DNA from: Streptomyces sindenensis
GTDB taxonomy: Bacteria > Actinomycetota > Actinomycetes > Streptomycetales > Streptomycetaceae
Assembly (NCBI RefSeq): GCF_014649035.1
Contig: NZ_BMSG01000030.1
Coordinates: 1 to 64,000 of the forward strand
Direction of reading: 5' to 3'
Length of the DNA stretch: 64,000 bases
Part shown: positions 32,204-40,485 of the stretch, piece after piece
Numbering within the stretch: the stretch's first letter is position 1
Layout: each line of letters opens with the position of its first letter
Program-made: the position numbers and the translations under genes
Notes under the pieces: model-generated
Told to the model about the DNA's origin: nothing
Database searches by the model: none
Seen by the model: only the letters and a program-made list of their open reading frames with translations

Positions 32204-33004
32204 TCAGTGGATCTCCGTCACCACCACGTCCAGCGACCACGGCCGCCCGGCCCGCGCGGGGGCCTCGGCCTCCACCACGTATCCGAGGTCCCGCAACACC
32301 TCCACCAGCTGCGCCGGGTCCTTGGGCCGCGCACCGGCCACCAGCAGGTCGCGCACCAGCCGGCCCTTGGTGGCCTTGTTGAAGTGGCTCACCACGGAAC
32401 GCTTCTCCACCCCGTCCACGATCTGCGCGTGGAGCACCCGCACGCTCGCCGTCCGCGAGGCCACCTCGCCCTTCGGCTTCCACGCCGCCGTGTACGCGGA
32501 GGACCGCAGGTCCAGGACGAGCCCGCCGCCCGCGGCCTCGGGCAGCACGGTTTCCATCGGGGTGCGCCAGTACGTGCCGAGGGCGCCGAGACCGGGCAGC
32601 TTCACCCCCATCGAGCAGCGGTACGGCGGAATCCGGTCACCGATCCGGACCGCGCCCCACAGCCCCGAGAAGACCAGCAGCGAGGCGGCCGCCCGGCGCC
32701 GCGCGGCCGTCTCCAGCGTGGCCAGGCCGAGGGCGTCGTACAGCACGCCGGTGTACAGCTCCCCGGCCGGGCGGGTCCCGGCGGTGCGCAGCTCGGCGTT
32801 CTTGCCGACCTCGCCCGCCAGACCCACACTCAGCCCGAGCACCTCACGGGCCTTCTCCTCGTCCGCCCGGCACAGCTCGACCAGCTCGTCCAGCACCGCC
32901 GCACGGGCCGGGGCGAGCCCCGGCAGCGAAAGCGACTCCGGCTTGAGACAGGCCCCGCGCCCCGAGGCGGCCTTTCCTTCGGAGGGCGGCAACAGCACGA
33001 GCAC
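32204..33004 (-). CDS. yaaA: Peroxide stress protein YaaA (DUF328/UPF0246)
   Basis: A 266-residue protein. It opens with the family signature VLLPPSEGKA and contains VFSGLWGAVRIGDRIPPYR and YRCSMGVKLPG, then SHFNKATKGRLVRDL near the C-terminus. In E. coli YaaA limits Fenton damage after peroxide stress and binds DNA. GTG 33004 is the start, with AAGGAG 7 bases upstream. Transcribed divergently from the RNB nuclease across a spacer with a long inverted repeat. The 99 bases between it and eda start hold nothing notable. Confidence 0.93.
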   Translation of the reverse strand: MLVLLPPSEGKAASGRGACLKPESLSLPGLAPARAAVLDELVELCRADEEKAREVLGLSVGLAGEVGKNAELRTAGTRPAGELYTGVLYDALGLATLETAARRRAAASLLVFSGLWGAVRIGDRIPPYRCSMGVKLPGLGALGTYWRTPMETVLPEAAGGGLVLDLRSSAYTAAWKPKGEVASRTASVRVLHAQIVDGVEKRSVVSHFNKATKGRLVRDLLVAGARPKDPAQLVEVLRDLGYVVEAEAPARAGRPWSLDVVVTEIH

Positions 33005-33094
33005 GGCGGTTCTCCTTCGTACGTACGGCGAGCGCGGATCCGGTGGGCGTGCGGGCTCGCCGGGTCCTCGGCAAGGGTACGGGGACGGGGCGGC

Positions 33095-33150
33095 GGTCCC
33101 GTACGCCGACGGAATCCGGGGACCCCGGGACCCCGTCGGCGTACGGGACC
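33095..33150. repeat. 18-bp perfect inverted repeat in a divergent promoter region
   Basis: Arms 33095-33112 and 33133-33150 (GGTCCCGTACGCCGACGG and its complement) enclose a 20-base loop that itself contains GGGGACCCC, so the whole element is a nested palindrome. It lies between yaaA (start 33004) and the RNB gene (start 33235), where no terminator is needed. Confidence 0.85.
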
Positions 33151-33234
33151 CCCGCCCCGCGAGGCCCCGGGCACCGCAGGGCCCCGGGCTCCGCCCCGGA
33201 TGCCGCCCGCCCCCTCCCGGCCTACGCTCGGGCC

Positions 33235-34683
33235 ATGCCCCGCCGCCACCTGCGTATGACCGGCGCAGCCGACTGCTCGCTCGGGGCCGCCCTGCGGGCC
33301 CTGCGCACCGAACTCGACCTGCCCGGCGCCTTCCCGCCCGAGGTGCTCGCGGAGGCGGAACAGGCGGCGCGGGCCCCGGATGTGCCGGCCCACCTGGACG
33401 CCACCGACATCCCCTTCCTCACCATCGACCCACCCGCCTCCACCGACCTGGACCAGGCGATGCACCTGGAGCGCCGCCGGGACGGGCGCGGCTACCGGGT
33501 GCTCTACGCCATCGCGGACGTCGCCGCGTATCTCCGGCCGGGCGGCGCGCTCGACGCCGAGGCCCACCGCCGGGTCACCACCCTCTACCTGCCCGACGAC
33601 CGGATCCCGCTCCACCCCCCAGTCCTCTCCGAGGGCGCCGCCAGCCTCCTGCCCGGCGAGACCCGCCCGGCCGCGCTGTGGCGGATCGACCTGGACGGCG
33701 ACGGGGTGGCCGTCGCCACCGACGTCCGCAGGGCCCTGGTCCGCAGCCGCGCGAAGCTCGACTACGCGGGCGTCCAGCGGCAGATCGACACGGGCGCCGC
33801 CGAGGAACCCCTCGCCCTGCTCCGGGACATCGGACGGCTGCGCGCCGAACAGGAAGTGGCCCGGGGCGGCATCTCGCTCGACGTCCCCGAGCAGGAGATC
33901 GTCGAGCACGGCGGCACCTACGACCTCGCCTACCGCGCCACACTCCCCGCCGAGGCATGGAACGCGCAGATCTCGCTCCTCACCGGGATGGCCGCCGCCC
34001 GCCTCATGGCCGACACGGGCACCGGCATCCTGCGCACCCTGCCGCTCGCGCCCGACGGGGCCGTCGCCCGGCTGCGGCGCTCCGCCCACGCCCTGCGCGT
34101 CGACTGGCCGCACCACGTCCCGTACGCCGAGGTCGTCCGCTCCCTCGACCCGGGGAAGAGCAACCACGCGGCGTTCCTCCAGGAGTGCACCACCCTGCTG
34201 CGCGGCGCGGGCTACACCGTCTTCGAGGGCGGCGAACTCCCCGACCCCGCCGTGCACGCCGCCGTCGCCGACCTCTACACGCACTGCACCGCACCGCTGC
34301 GGCGTCTGGTCGACCGGTACGCGTCCGAGCTCTGCCTCGCCGCGACGGCGGGCAAGGCCCCGCCGGAGTGGGTACGGGAGGCACTCCCCGCCCTCCCGAA
34401 GGAGATGGCCGAGGGGACGCGCCGCGCGGGCACCGTGGAGCGGGCCTGCGTCGACCTGGTCGAGGCGGCGCTGCTGGAGGGGCGTGAGGGCGAACTCTTC
34501 GACGCGTACGTCGTCGACGTCCAGGACCGGGACCCGGCCGTCGGCACGGTCCACCTCCGGGACCCGGCGATCGTCGGCCGGATCGAGGGCGGCACGGCCC
34601 CGTTGCCGCTGGGGGAGCGGCTGCGGGTCCGGCTCACGCGGGCGGGGCCGGCGGCGAGGACGGTGCTGTTCGCTCCGGCGTGA
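33235..34683 (+). CDS. RNB-domain exoribonuclease (RNase II/R-like)
   Basis: A 482-residue protein, nearly all RNB catalytic domain. The acidic Mg2+ site is in TIDPPASTDLDQAM (three Asp), and VLYAIADVAAYLRPG follows as in RNase II. The conserved C-terminal THCTAPLRRLVDRY contains the RNB arginines. Cold-shock and S1 RNA-binding domains of full RNase R are absent or very short, as in the actinobacterial RNB family. It should degrade RNA 3'-to-5'. Its 3' end overlaps the convergent membrane-protein gene by 50 bases. Confidence 0.9.
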   Translation: MPRRHLRMTGAADCSLGAALRALRTELDLPGAFPPEVLAEAEQAARAPDVPAHLDATDIPFLTIDPPASTDLDQAMHLERRRDGRGYRVLYAIADVAAYLRPGGALDAEAHRRVTTLYLPDDRIPLHPPVLSEGAASLLPGETRPAALWRIDLDGDGVAVATDVRRALVRSRAKLDYAGVQRQIDTGAAEEPLALLRDIGRLRAEQEVARGGISLDVPEQEIVEHGGTYDLAYRATLPAEAWNAQISLLTGMAAARLMADTGTGILRTLPLAPDGAVARLRRSAHALRVDWPHHVPYAEVVRSLDPGKSNHAAFLQECTTLLRGAGYTVFEGGELPDPAVHAAVADLYTHCTAPLRRLVDRYASELCLAATAGKAPPEWVREALPALPKEMAEGTRRAGTVERACVDLVEAALLEGREGELFDAYVVDVQDRDPAVGTVHLRDPAIVGRIEGGTAPLPLGERLRVRLTRAGPAARTVLFAPA

Positions 34684-35599
34684 GCGGGGGCGGAGGCGGC
34701 CCCGGGGTCCGGAGCGCGGCAGGGAGCGGTGCGGCGCGCTCCGGCGTGCGCGCGGGCGCCACCGGCCTCCCGGGAGCGGTGAGCGCGGCCACGGCCGCCC
34801 GCGGATCGTCCGCGTGGAACCGGAGCGTCCGCGCGCTCCCGCGCCGCCCCAGCGGCCGTACGAACTCCAGCGGCCCCGTCAGCTCCACGGTCACCGTCGT
34901 CCGGCTCCCCACCGCCAGATCCAGTGACCCGTCCTCGCCGGCCCGGACCAGCCCCCCGCCCGGGAAGCGCCGCTCGGCCCGGGCGGAGGCGATGGACGCG
35001 GCGGGCACCCGGAGGTCGAACAACGCCCCGTACCGCAGCCGCAGCGAACCGTCGGCGCCCACCAGATGCGGCCGGGTCACCGAGGCGGCGTGCAGGGCGA
35101 GGACGATGACGATCCCGTACACGTCCACCACGAGCACGATCGCGTGGACCAGCGGCCAGGGGATCACCAGGGCCAGCACCACGGTCTCGACGACGGAGAC
35201 GAAGAGGAACGCCCACATGATCCCCGTCTGCGGTCCGGTGTACGAGAACGGCCTGGTCCCCTCCGGAACCCGGTGGCGGCGTCGTACGGTCCACAGCCCG
35301 AGGCTGTGCAGCGCCCGGAACTCGTGGACGATCAGCCGCCGCAGGGCGACCGGCACCGCCGCACGCACCACGGCGAGCCCGGCCTCCCGCCGGGTGCCGC
35401 CCGCCCGCCGACGGGCCGCGTACAGGGGCCACATCACGTACGCCTCCAGCGCGAGCAGCCCCACCACCAGCGCCTCGGCCCCCAGCAGAACGGCCCCCGG
35501 TACCCGCACCCCGGCCACCAGGCAGACCACCAGGGCCGGCTCCCCGGGCAGCACCGCCCACATCGCGACCCGCAGGCCCCTCGCCACGCGTCCCCTCAT
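34634..35599 (-). CDS. Four-TM membrane protein, partner of the MerR gene
   Basis: A 321-residue protein with hydrophobic spans at about 10-30, 38-58, 125-145 and 150-172. A cytoplasmic beta-rich domain follows (FDLRVPAASIASARAERRF; TVTVELTGPLEFVRPLGR), then a Pro/Ala-rich tail. No enzyme motif. The ATG at 35599 overlaps the MerR stop by 4 bases, so it is translated with the regulator. The last 50 bases overlap the convergent RNB gene. It may be the target or a signal partner of the MerR protein. Confidence 0.72.
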   Translation of the reverse strand: MRGRVARGLRVAMWAVLPGEPALVVCLVAGVRVPGAVLLGAEALVVGLLALEAYVMWPLYAARRRAGGTRREAGLAVVRAAVPVALRRLIVHEFRALHSLGLWTVRRRHRVPEGTRPFSYTGPQTGIMWAFLFVSVVETVVLALVIPWPLVHAIVLVVDVYGIVIVLALHAASVTRPHLVGADGSLRLRYGALFDLRVPAASIASARAERRFPGGGLVRAGEDGSLDLAVGSRTTVTVELTGPLEFVRPLGRRGSARTLRFHADDPRAAVAALTAPGRPVAPARTPERAAPLPAALRTPGPPPPPLTPERTAPSSPPAPPA

Positions 35600-36345
35600 G
35601 ACGTTCCCCTCCTCCGTACCCGCTCGGCCAGCTCCTCCATCACCCGGCGCACCACCGCGCGCTGCGCGGGCGGGTAGTCGTCGAGCAGCACCCGCCCGAA
35701 CCCCGTCGCCGACGGCTCCCCCGCGGGGATGACCGCCAGGACCTCGTCGGGGACGGCGTCCACCAGCTCGGCCGCCAGGGGCGCGATCCGGGGATCGTCC
35801 ACCCCGGCCCCCTCCAGTTCGTCGAGCCGCTCGTACAGCGCGAGCACACCCGGGTCCTCGGCCAGCGGCCCCAGCGCCGCGAACACCGCGGCCCCGGCCG
35901 GGTCGCCCGCCGCGTCCAGCAACGCCAGATGCTCGCGGTCCTTCGCGGCGGCCGGAGAGGCGGTGGCGGGCGCGCGATCCAGGAGCGCGGCGAGGGCGGG
36001 CGAGAGCGGCCCGTCCGAGGTGGGCGGCGCCTCCAGCAGCACGGCCAGCACCTGCCGCCGCTCCTGGATCTCCCGCTCCTGCCGCGCCAGATCGGCGTCC
36101 AGCTCCGTGAGCACCTCCGCCAGCTCCCGCCCCGCGTCATCGGCGAGCACGTCCCGCACCTCGTCCAGCGAGAGCCCGATCTCCGTCAGCCGCCGGATCC
36201 GGGCCAGCAGCACGGCATCCCGGACGGTGTACGCCCGATAGCCGTTGGCCTGCCGGGCGGGCTCGGGCAGCAGGCCGATGTGGTGGTAGTGCCGGACGGC
36301 CCGGGAGGTGACTCCCACGAGCGCGGCGATCTCTCCGATACGCAT
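35596..36345 (-). CDS. MerR-family regulator
   Basis: A 249-residue protein. The N-terminal winged helix starts MRIGEIAALVGVTSRAVRHYHHIGLLPEP and continues NGYRAYTVRDAVLLARIRRLTEIG, a textbook MerR DNA-binding domain. A dimerising coiled coil (ELDADLARQEREIQERRQVL) and a 140-residue effector region without Cys follow, so it is not a thiol/metal sensor of the classic kind. It forms a two-gene unit with the membrane protein at 34634. Ligand unknown. Confidence 0.88.
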   Translation of the reverse strand: MRIGEIAALVGVTSRAVRHYHHIGLLPEPARQANGYRAYTVRDAVLLARIRRLTEIGLSLDEVRDVLADDAGRELAEVLTELDADLARQEREIQERRQVLAVLLEAPPTSDGPLSPALAALLDRAPATASPAAAKDREHLALLDAAGDPAGAAVFAALGPLAEDPGVLALYERLDELEGAGVDDPRIAPLAAELVDAVPDEVLAVIPAGEPSATGFGRVLLDDYPPAQRAVVRRVMEELAERVRRRGTS

Positions 36346-36409
36346 GCGGCCAGTAGAAACGTTGCCGCTGCGACAAGGTCAAGCGGCGCGTTCCTTCCCG
36401 AGCTTTCGT

Positions 36410-36661
36410 TGTGAGGGCGTCGCCCTGGTGGTCGAGGTCACCTCCACCAAGCCGCAGGCCGACCGCGAGGCCAAGCGTCGCTGCTACGCCCGTGGCGGTA
36501 TCCCGCTCCATCTGCTCATCGACCGCGACGACAGCTCGGTGACGCTCTTCAGCGACCCGGAGCGCGACGACTACCGGCAGCTCCTCACGATCCCGTACGG
36601 CAAGCCGCTCCCGCTCCCCGAGCCCTTCGCCTTCGACCTGGAGACCGGCGACTTCGGCTGA
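36410..36661 (+). pseudogene. Uma2-family nuclease remnant (C-terminal part)
   Basis: The readable frame has VALVVEVTSTKPQADREAK, then RCYARGGIPLHLLIDRDDSS and a C-terminal beta region, matching the second half of Uma2 (DUF820, restriction-endonuclease fold). The catalytic E of VEVTS and the K of the PQADREAK stretch are present. The N-terminal about 80 residues, including the first catalytic Asp, are missing; upstream lies the MerR promoter. No start codon with a ribosome site fits. The rest of the 36346-36711 gap is the MerR leader and the rnpB promoter. Confidence 0.65.
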
Positions 36662-36697
36662 GGGACACCGACAGGGCGGTCGGTCGGTACGGCCCGG

Positions 36698-36703
36698 TAG
36701 GAT
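36698..36703 (+). promoter_or_regulatory. -10 box of rnpB
   Basis: TAGGAT, the usual -10 of the streptomycete principal sigma factor, ends 8 bases before the predicted 5' end of the RNase P RNA. No convincing -35 box at the right distance. Confidence 0.5.
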
Positions 36704-36711
36704 GGCGATCA

Positions 36712-37130
36712 CGGCAGACGAGCCGTGCGGACGGCCGCGTGGGGATCCCCCGGATCCTCCCGAGGAACGTCCGGGCTCCACAGAGCAGGGTGGTGGCTAA
36801 CGGCCACCCGGGGTGACCCGCGGGACAGTGCCACAGAAAACAGACCGCCCGGGACTTCGGTCGCGGGTAAGGGTGAAACGGTGGTGTAAGAGACCACCAG
36901 CGCCTGAGGTGACTCAGGCGGCTAGGTAAACCCCACCCGGAGCAAGGTCAAGAGGGGGCGTACCGGAGACGGAACGGCCCTGCGCGGACGTTCGAGGGCT
37001 GCTCGCCCGAGTTCGCGGGTAGACCGCACGAGGCCGGCAGCAATGCCGGTCCTAGATGGATGGCCGTCTCCCCGGCCGCCGCGAGGCGACCGGGAGACAG
37101 AACCCGGCGTACAGCACGACTCGTCTGCCG
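36712..37130 (+). ncRNA. rnpB: RNase P RNA, bacterial type A
   Basis: The catalytic RNA that matures the 5' end of tRNAs. The P1 stem is formed by CGGCAGACGAG (36712-36722) and CTCGTCTGCCG (37120-37130). The conserved core is evident: GAGGAACGTCCGGGCTCCAC near the 5' side, ACAGTGCCACAGAAA, then GGGTAAGGGTGAAACGGTG and GGTAAACCCCACCCGGAGC, and near the 3' side AGATGGATGG. Length is about 419 nt. It is followed immediately by a strong terminator. Ends are set by the P1 pairing and may be off by a few bases. Confidence 0.97.
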
Positions 37131-37134
37131 CCAG

Positions 37135-37169
37135 GAGCCCCTGACCGGTTCAACGCCGGTCAGGGGCTC
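37135..37169 (+). terminator. rnpB terminator
   Basis: A perfect 14-bp stem (GAGCCCCTGACCGG / CCGGTCAGGGGCTC) with a TTCAACG loop, followed by TTGGCTGTTTT. Starts 5 bases after the RNA. One of the few hairpins here with a T-rich tail. Confidence 0.93.
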
Positions 37170-37201
37170 TTGGCTGTTTTCCCCGCTTCCTTCGCCGGCC
37201 C

Positions 37202-37981
37202 TCAGTACTTCGTGTACGTGATCCGGTCGTAGCGGGCCGTCAGAGGCGTGCCCGGATACGTGAAGCGGCCGAGCCAGTCGTCGACCCCGATGCCCGGCCA
37301 CAGGTTGGTCATGATGCGCATCGGACGGGTGGGGAGCGGGCCGCGGGAGCCGTTCTCCTGGTGGACGAGCCTGCCGTCCACGAACCAGTTGATCGTGCCC
37401 TGGTTCCACCACTCGATGGCGTAGTCGTGGTATCCGGCGGCGGCGTCGAACCCGAGGTCGATCACGGTCTCGTGGCCGCCGACGCCGTCGGTGAAGTAGT
37501 TGGTCTGCATCTGGGTGGTGTTCTTGCCGAGGATCTCGACGTCGATCTCGTCCCAGGGCTGACCGTCGCTCGGCCCTGTGTACGTGAAGAACCCGGTGAC
37601 GACGCCTTCCCGTTTGACCGCCTGGAGCCGGGCCTCGAAGCGGCCGTACGAGTACAGGTCGTTGGTGCGGTACTCACCGGAGGCGTAGGGCTTGCCCGAG
37701 CAGCCGGAGGGGCAGGTCGCGACGTCGAGGTTCTGGCCCATGACGCCGCCGTTGAACCAGGTGTGGTCGGCGCGCCAGCCGACGTTGAACATGTCTCCGT
37801 TGGACCAGCCGTCGGCCTTGCTCCAGCGGCCGGTGTCGTGGGAGTCGAAAGGGTCGGTGAAGCTGCCGCCGACGGCGTGCGCGGGGGCGGCCATCGGCTG
37901 GAAGACCAGCGCGAGGGCGGCGAGCGGTGCGAGCAGCCAGCGCGGTGCGGGGAATCGGCGTGATGTCGTGGGGGAGTGCAT
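37202..37981 (-). CDS. Secreted GH16 family beta-glucanase
   Basis: A 259-residue secreted protein. A signal peptide of about 36 residues ends near APAHA. The rest is a GH16 jelly roll with the catalytic signature DEIDVEILG (nucleophile Glu, central Asp, acid/base Glu), preceded by SYGRFEARLQAVKREGVVTGFF and followed by HDYAIEWW. The sequence is close to lichenase-type beta-1,3-1,4-glucanases; kappa-carrageenase- or agarase-like activity seems less likely. Two LacI-type palindromes precede it (38006, 38075). Last gene of the LacI-ManD-GH16 row. Confidence 0.9.
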   Translation of the reverse strand: MHSPTTSRRFPAPRWLLAPLAALALVFQPMAAPAHAVGGSFTDPFDSHDTGRWSKADGWSNGDMFNVGWRADHTWFNGGVMGQNLDVATCPSGCSGKPYASGEYRTNDLYSYGRFEARLQAVKREGVVTGFFTYTGPSDGQPWDEIDVEILGKNTTQMQTNYFTDGVGGHETVIDLGFDAAAGYHDYAIEWWNQGTINWFVDGRLVHQENGSRGPLPTRPMRIMTNLWPGIGVDDWLGRFTYPGTPLTARYDRITYTKY

Positions 37982-38005
37982 CTCGGCCTCCTCGGGCGGA
38001 GAAAC

Positions 38006-38088
38006 TGGGAGCGCTTCCGGAAACTAGCAGCGGCCTGTGGAGGCGACAAGAGGTCGGGCAAGCCTTGGTAAGTCTGGAAGCGCTACCG
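38006..38088. promoter_or_regulatory. Two LacI-type operators before the GH16 gene
   Basis: TGGGAGCGCTTCCG (38006-38019) and TGGAAGCGCTACCG (38075-38088) both resemble the TGGRAGCGCTYCCA palindrome bound by CebR/LacI-family repressors. They start 69 bases apart, and the first is 25 bases from the GH16 start. Either the LacI encoded at 39373 or a cellobiose-type CebR elsewhere could bind. Confidence 0.65.
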
Positions 38089-38126
38089 GAGTCGAGGTGT
38101 CAGGCCCGCCGTTGGGATCGGCCCGC

Positions 38127-39341
38127 TCACCAGTCGTGGATGCTGCCGTCCTGCAACCGGTTCACCGGGAGGTACGCCGCCTCGTACGGGTGCGCCGCCG
38201 CCAGTTCCTCGTCGAACTCCACGCCGAGACCGGGCTCCTCGCCCGGATGCAGGTGGCCGTCGGCGAAGGTGTAGGCGTGCGGGAAGACCTCCTCGGTGAG
38301 GGGGGTGTGGCCCGAGTACTCCTGGATGCCGAAGTTGTGGATCGCCAGGTCGAGGTGGACGGCCGCCGCCATTCCCACCGGTGAGATGTCCTCAGGGCCG
38401 TGCACGGCGCTCTTGATCTGGTACTGCGCGGCGAAGTCGAAGAGCCGGCGCAGCGGTGTGACCCCGCCGAAGTGCGTGACCGCGGAGCGGACGTAGTCGA
38501 TCAGCTGCTCGGTGATCAGCGTCTGGTAGTCGTGCAGGGTGTTGAACACCTCGCCGATCGCCAGCGGCGTCGTCGAGTGCCGGCGGACGAGCCTCAGCCC
38601 TTCCTGGTTCTCCGCGGGCGTGCAGTCCTCCAGCCAGAAGGGCCGGTAGGGCTCCAGGTCCTTGGCGAGGCGCGCGGCCTGCACCGGGGTGAGCCGGTGG
38701 TGCGCGTCGTGCAGAAGCGGCAGCTCGGGCCCGAACTCCGCCCGTACCGCCTCGAACACGGCCGGCGTGTGCCGCAGATAGGCGTCGGTGTCCCAGTCCT
38801 CCACCAGCGGGCGGGCCTGCTGGTGGAGGACCGGGGAGCCGTCGACGCTCGTACCGTGCACGCCGTACACGGCCTTCAGGCCCGGGACGCCGGACTGGAT
38901 GCGCACCGCCGGATAGCCCTCGGCGAGGCGGGCGCGCACCGAATCGAGCAGCTCCGGCAGGTCGCGGCCGTTGGCGTGACCGTAGGTGCGCACCCGCTCC
39001 CGGCTCGCGCCGCCGAGGAGCTGATACAGCGGGAGCCCCGCGACCTTGGCCTTGATGTCCCACAACGCGGTGTCCACGGCGGCGATCGCGGCCATCGTCA
39101 CCGGGCCGCGCCGCCAGTAGGCGCCACGGTAGAGGTACTGCCACGTGTCCTCGATACGGTGCGGATCGCGGCCGAGAAGCAACGGGGCCACGTGATCGTC
39201 GAGATAGCTGACGACGGCCAGCTCCCGGCCGTTGAGGGTGGCGTCGCCCAGGCCGGTGACGCCCTCGTCGGTCGTCAGCCTGAGCGTGACGAAGTTGCGG
39301 CCGGGGCTGGTGACGACGACCTTCGCGTCGATGATCTTCAC
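38127..39341 (-). CDS. D-mannonate/D-gluconate dehydratase-type enolase (ManD/RspA family)
   Basis: A 404-residue enolase-superfamily protein. It starts with the ManD signature VVVTSPGRNFVTLRLTTDEG and has the YGHANG loop. Metal ligands are Asp in LLHDAHHRLTP, Glu in FWLEDCTPAENQ and Glu in AIGEVFN. The His two residues after the Asp (HDAHH) is the expected catalytic base. It should dehydrate mannonate or gluconate to 2-keto-3-deoxygluconate, or be one of the low-activity RspA-like members. It lies directly downstream of the lacI gene with an operator-like palindrome 40 bases upstream. Confidence 0.88.
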   Translation of the reverse strand: MKIIDAKVVVTSPGRNFVTLRLTTDEGVTGLGDATLNGRELAVVSYLDDHVAPLLLGRDPHRIEDTWQYLYRGAYWRRGPVTMAAIAAVDTALWDIKAKVAGLPLYQLLGGASRERVRTYGHANGRDLPELLDSVRARLAEGYPAVRIQSGVPGLKAVYGVHGTSVDGSPVLHQQARPLVEDWDTDAYLRHTPAVFEAVRAEFGPELPLLHDAHHRLTPVQAARLAKDLEPYRPFWLEDCTPAENQEGLRLVRRHSTTPLAIGEVFNTLHDYQTLITEQLIDYVRSAVTHFGGVTPLRRLFDFAAQYQIKSAVHGPEDISPVGMAAAVHLDLAIHNFGIQEYSGHTPLTEEVFPHAYTFADGHLHPGEEPGLGVEFDEELAAAHPYEAAYLPVNRLQDGSIHDW

Positions 39342-39372
39342 AGGGGCTGCTCTCTCCGGATGTGTCGGCCCG

Positions 39373-40386
39373 TCAGGTACTGGAGCGCTCCACCAGGTGC
39401 GTGGGCAGGATCAGCGGGCCGACGGCACGGCCCGCGACGATCCCGACGAGCATCCGGGCCATCTCACGCCCGAGATCCCGGATGGGCTGGTGGACCGTGG
39501 TCAGCGCGGGCTCGGTGAGCTGCGCGACGGCGAGGTCGTCGAACCCCACCACGGCCACGTCCTCGGGCACCGACCGGCCGGCTCCGCGCAGCGCGCGCAG
39601 CGCGCCCGCGGCCATGTTGTCATTGGCCGCGAACACCCCGTCCAGATCCGGATGCGCCTCCAGCAACCGGGCCATGGCGGCGGCCCCGGCGGCTTCGGAG
39701 AAGTCCCCGATCTCGGGCGGACGCGGTGTCAGACCGGCGAGCGTCATGGCTTCCCGGTAGCCGCGCTGCCGGGCTCTGGCCACCTCGGTGTCCAGCGGCC
39801 CGCCGATCGTGACCACCCGGGTCCGCCCGCGCGCGAGCAGGTGCTCGGTGGCGTCCCGCGCGCCGCCGACGTTGTCGATGTCCACGTACCAGCGCGGTTC
39901 GAAGTCCACCGGGCGCCCGCCGAAGACGACCGGCAGCGGGCCCTCCTTGGCGATCCGGGCCAGCGGGTCGTCCTCGTGCGAAGCCGCCAGCATCACCCCG
40001 TCGACGGCCCGGGAGCGCACGAGCCGTTCCACCCGCTCCCGGCCGCGCGGGGTGGCGGCCACGCACAGCATCATGTGCAGGTCGGCCTCCTCCAGGGCGC
40101 CGGCCACTCCGGCGACGAGCTGCCCGAAGAACGGGTCCGCCAGCACCTCCGGGTCGTCCCGCGAGATGACCAGTGCGGCCGCACCCGCCTGACGCGTGGC
40201 CAGGGCGCGCGCCTTCGGGTCGGGTACGTAGCCGAGTTTCCTGATCGCCTTCTCGACGGACTCCCGCTTGGCCCGGCTGACATGGGGAGCGTTGTTGATC
40301 ACCCGGGAGGCCACCGACCGCGACACACCGGCCAGCGCGGCCACCTCGTCGAGCGTGGCGTGCCGGTGCGGCAGTTCCTCGGCCAT
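39373..40386 (-). CDS. LacI-family transcriptional repressor
   Basis: A 337-residue LacI/GalR protein. The N-terminal helix-turn-helix is ATLDEVAALAGVSRSVASRVIN with a hinge helix (SRAKRESVEKAIRKLGYVPD). The periplasmic-binding-like sugar domain ends with VAVVGFDDLAVAQLTEPALTTV. It should repress the neighbouring sugar-acid and glucanase genes until a sugar ligand binds. A TGGAAGCCCTTCCA palindrome upstream (40415) suggests autoregulation, and another lies inside the last codons of this gene (39381). Start chosen at MAEELPH. Confidence 0.92.
   Translation of the reverse strand: MAEELPHRHATLDEVAALAGVSRSVASRVINNAPHVSRAKRESVEKAIRKLGYVPDPKARALATRQAGAAALVISRDDPEVLADPFFGQLVAGVAGALEEADLHMMLCVAATPRGRERVERLVRSRAVDGVMLAASHEDDPLARIAKEGPLPVVFGGRPVDFEPRWYVDIDNVGGARDATEHLLARGRTRVVTIGGPLDTEVARARQRGYREAMTLAGLTPRPPEIGDFSEAAGAAAMARLLEAHPDLDGVFAANDNMAAGALRALRGAGRSVPEDVAVVGFDDLAVAQLTEPALTTVHQPIRDLGREMARMLVGIVAGRAVGPLILPTHLVERSST
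39381..39392. promoter_or_regulatory. LacI-type palindrome inside the 3' end of lacI
   Basis: TGGAGCGCTCCA is a perfect 12-base palindrome in codons 2-6 from the end of the repressor gene, 40 bases before the dehydratase start. It fits the operator family at 38006, 38075 and 40415, although one base shorter per arm. Confidence 0.5.
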
Positions 40387-40414
40387 GGACGCGGGCCTTC
40401 CCTCGCAACGGATC

Positions 40415-40428
40415 TGGAAGCCCTTCCA
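40415..40428. promoter_or_regulatory. LacI-type operator before the lacI gene
   Basis: TGGAAGCCCTTCCA has perfect 6-base arms around CC, 29 bases upstream of the repressor start. It lies in the 99-base spacer to the divergent GNAT gene and may control both. Confidence 0.65.
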
Positions 40429-40485
40429 TTGTGGCCTGCCCGGGGTTCTTCCGGTGTGGCTCGACCCCATGATCTGATCATCGGC

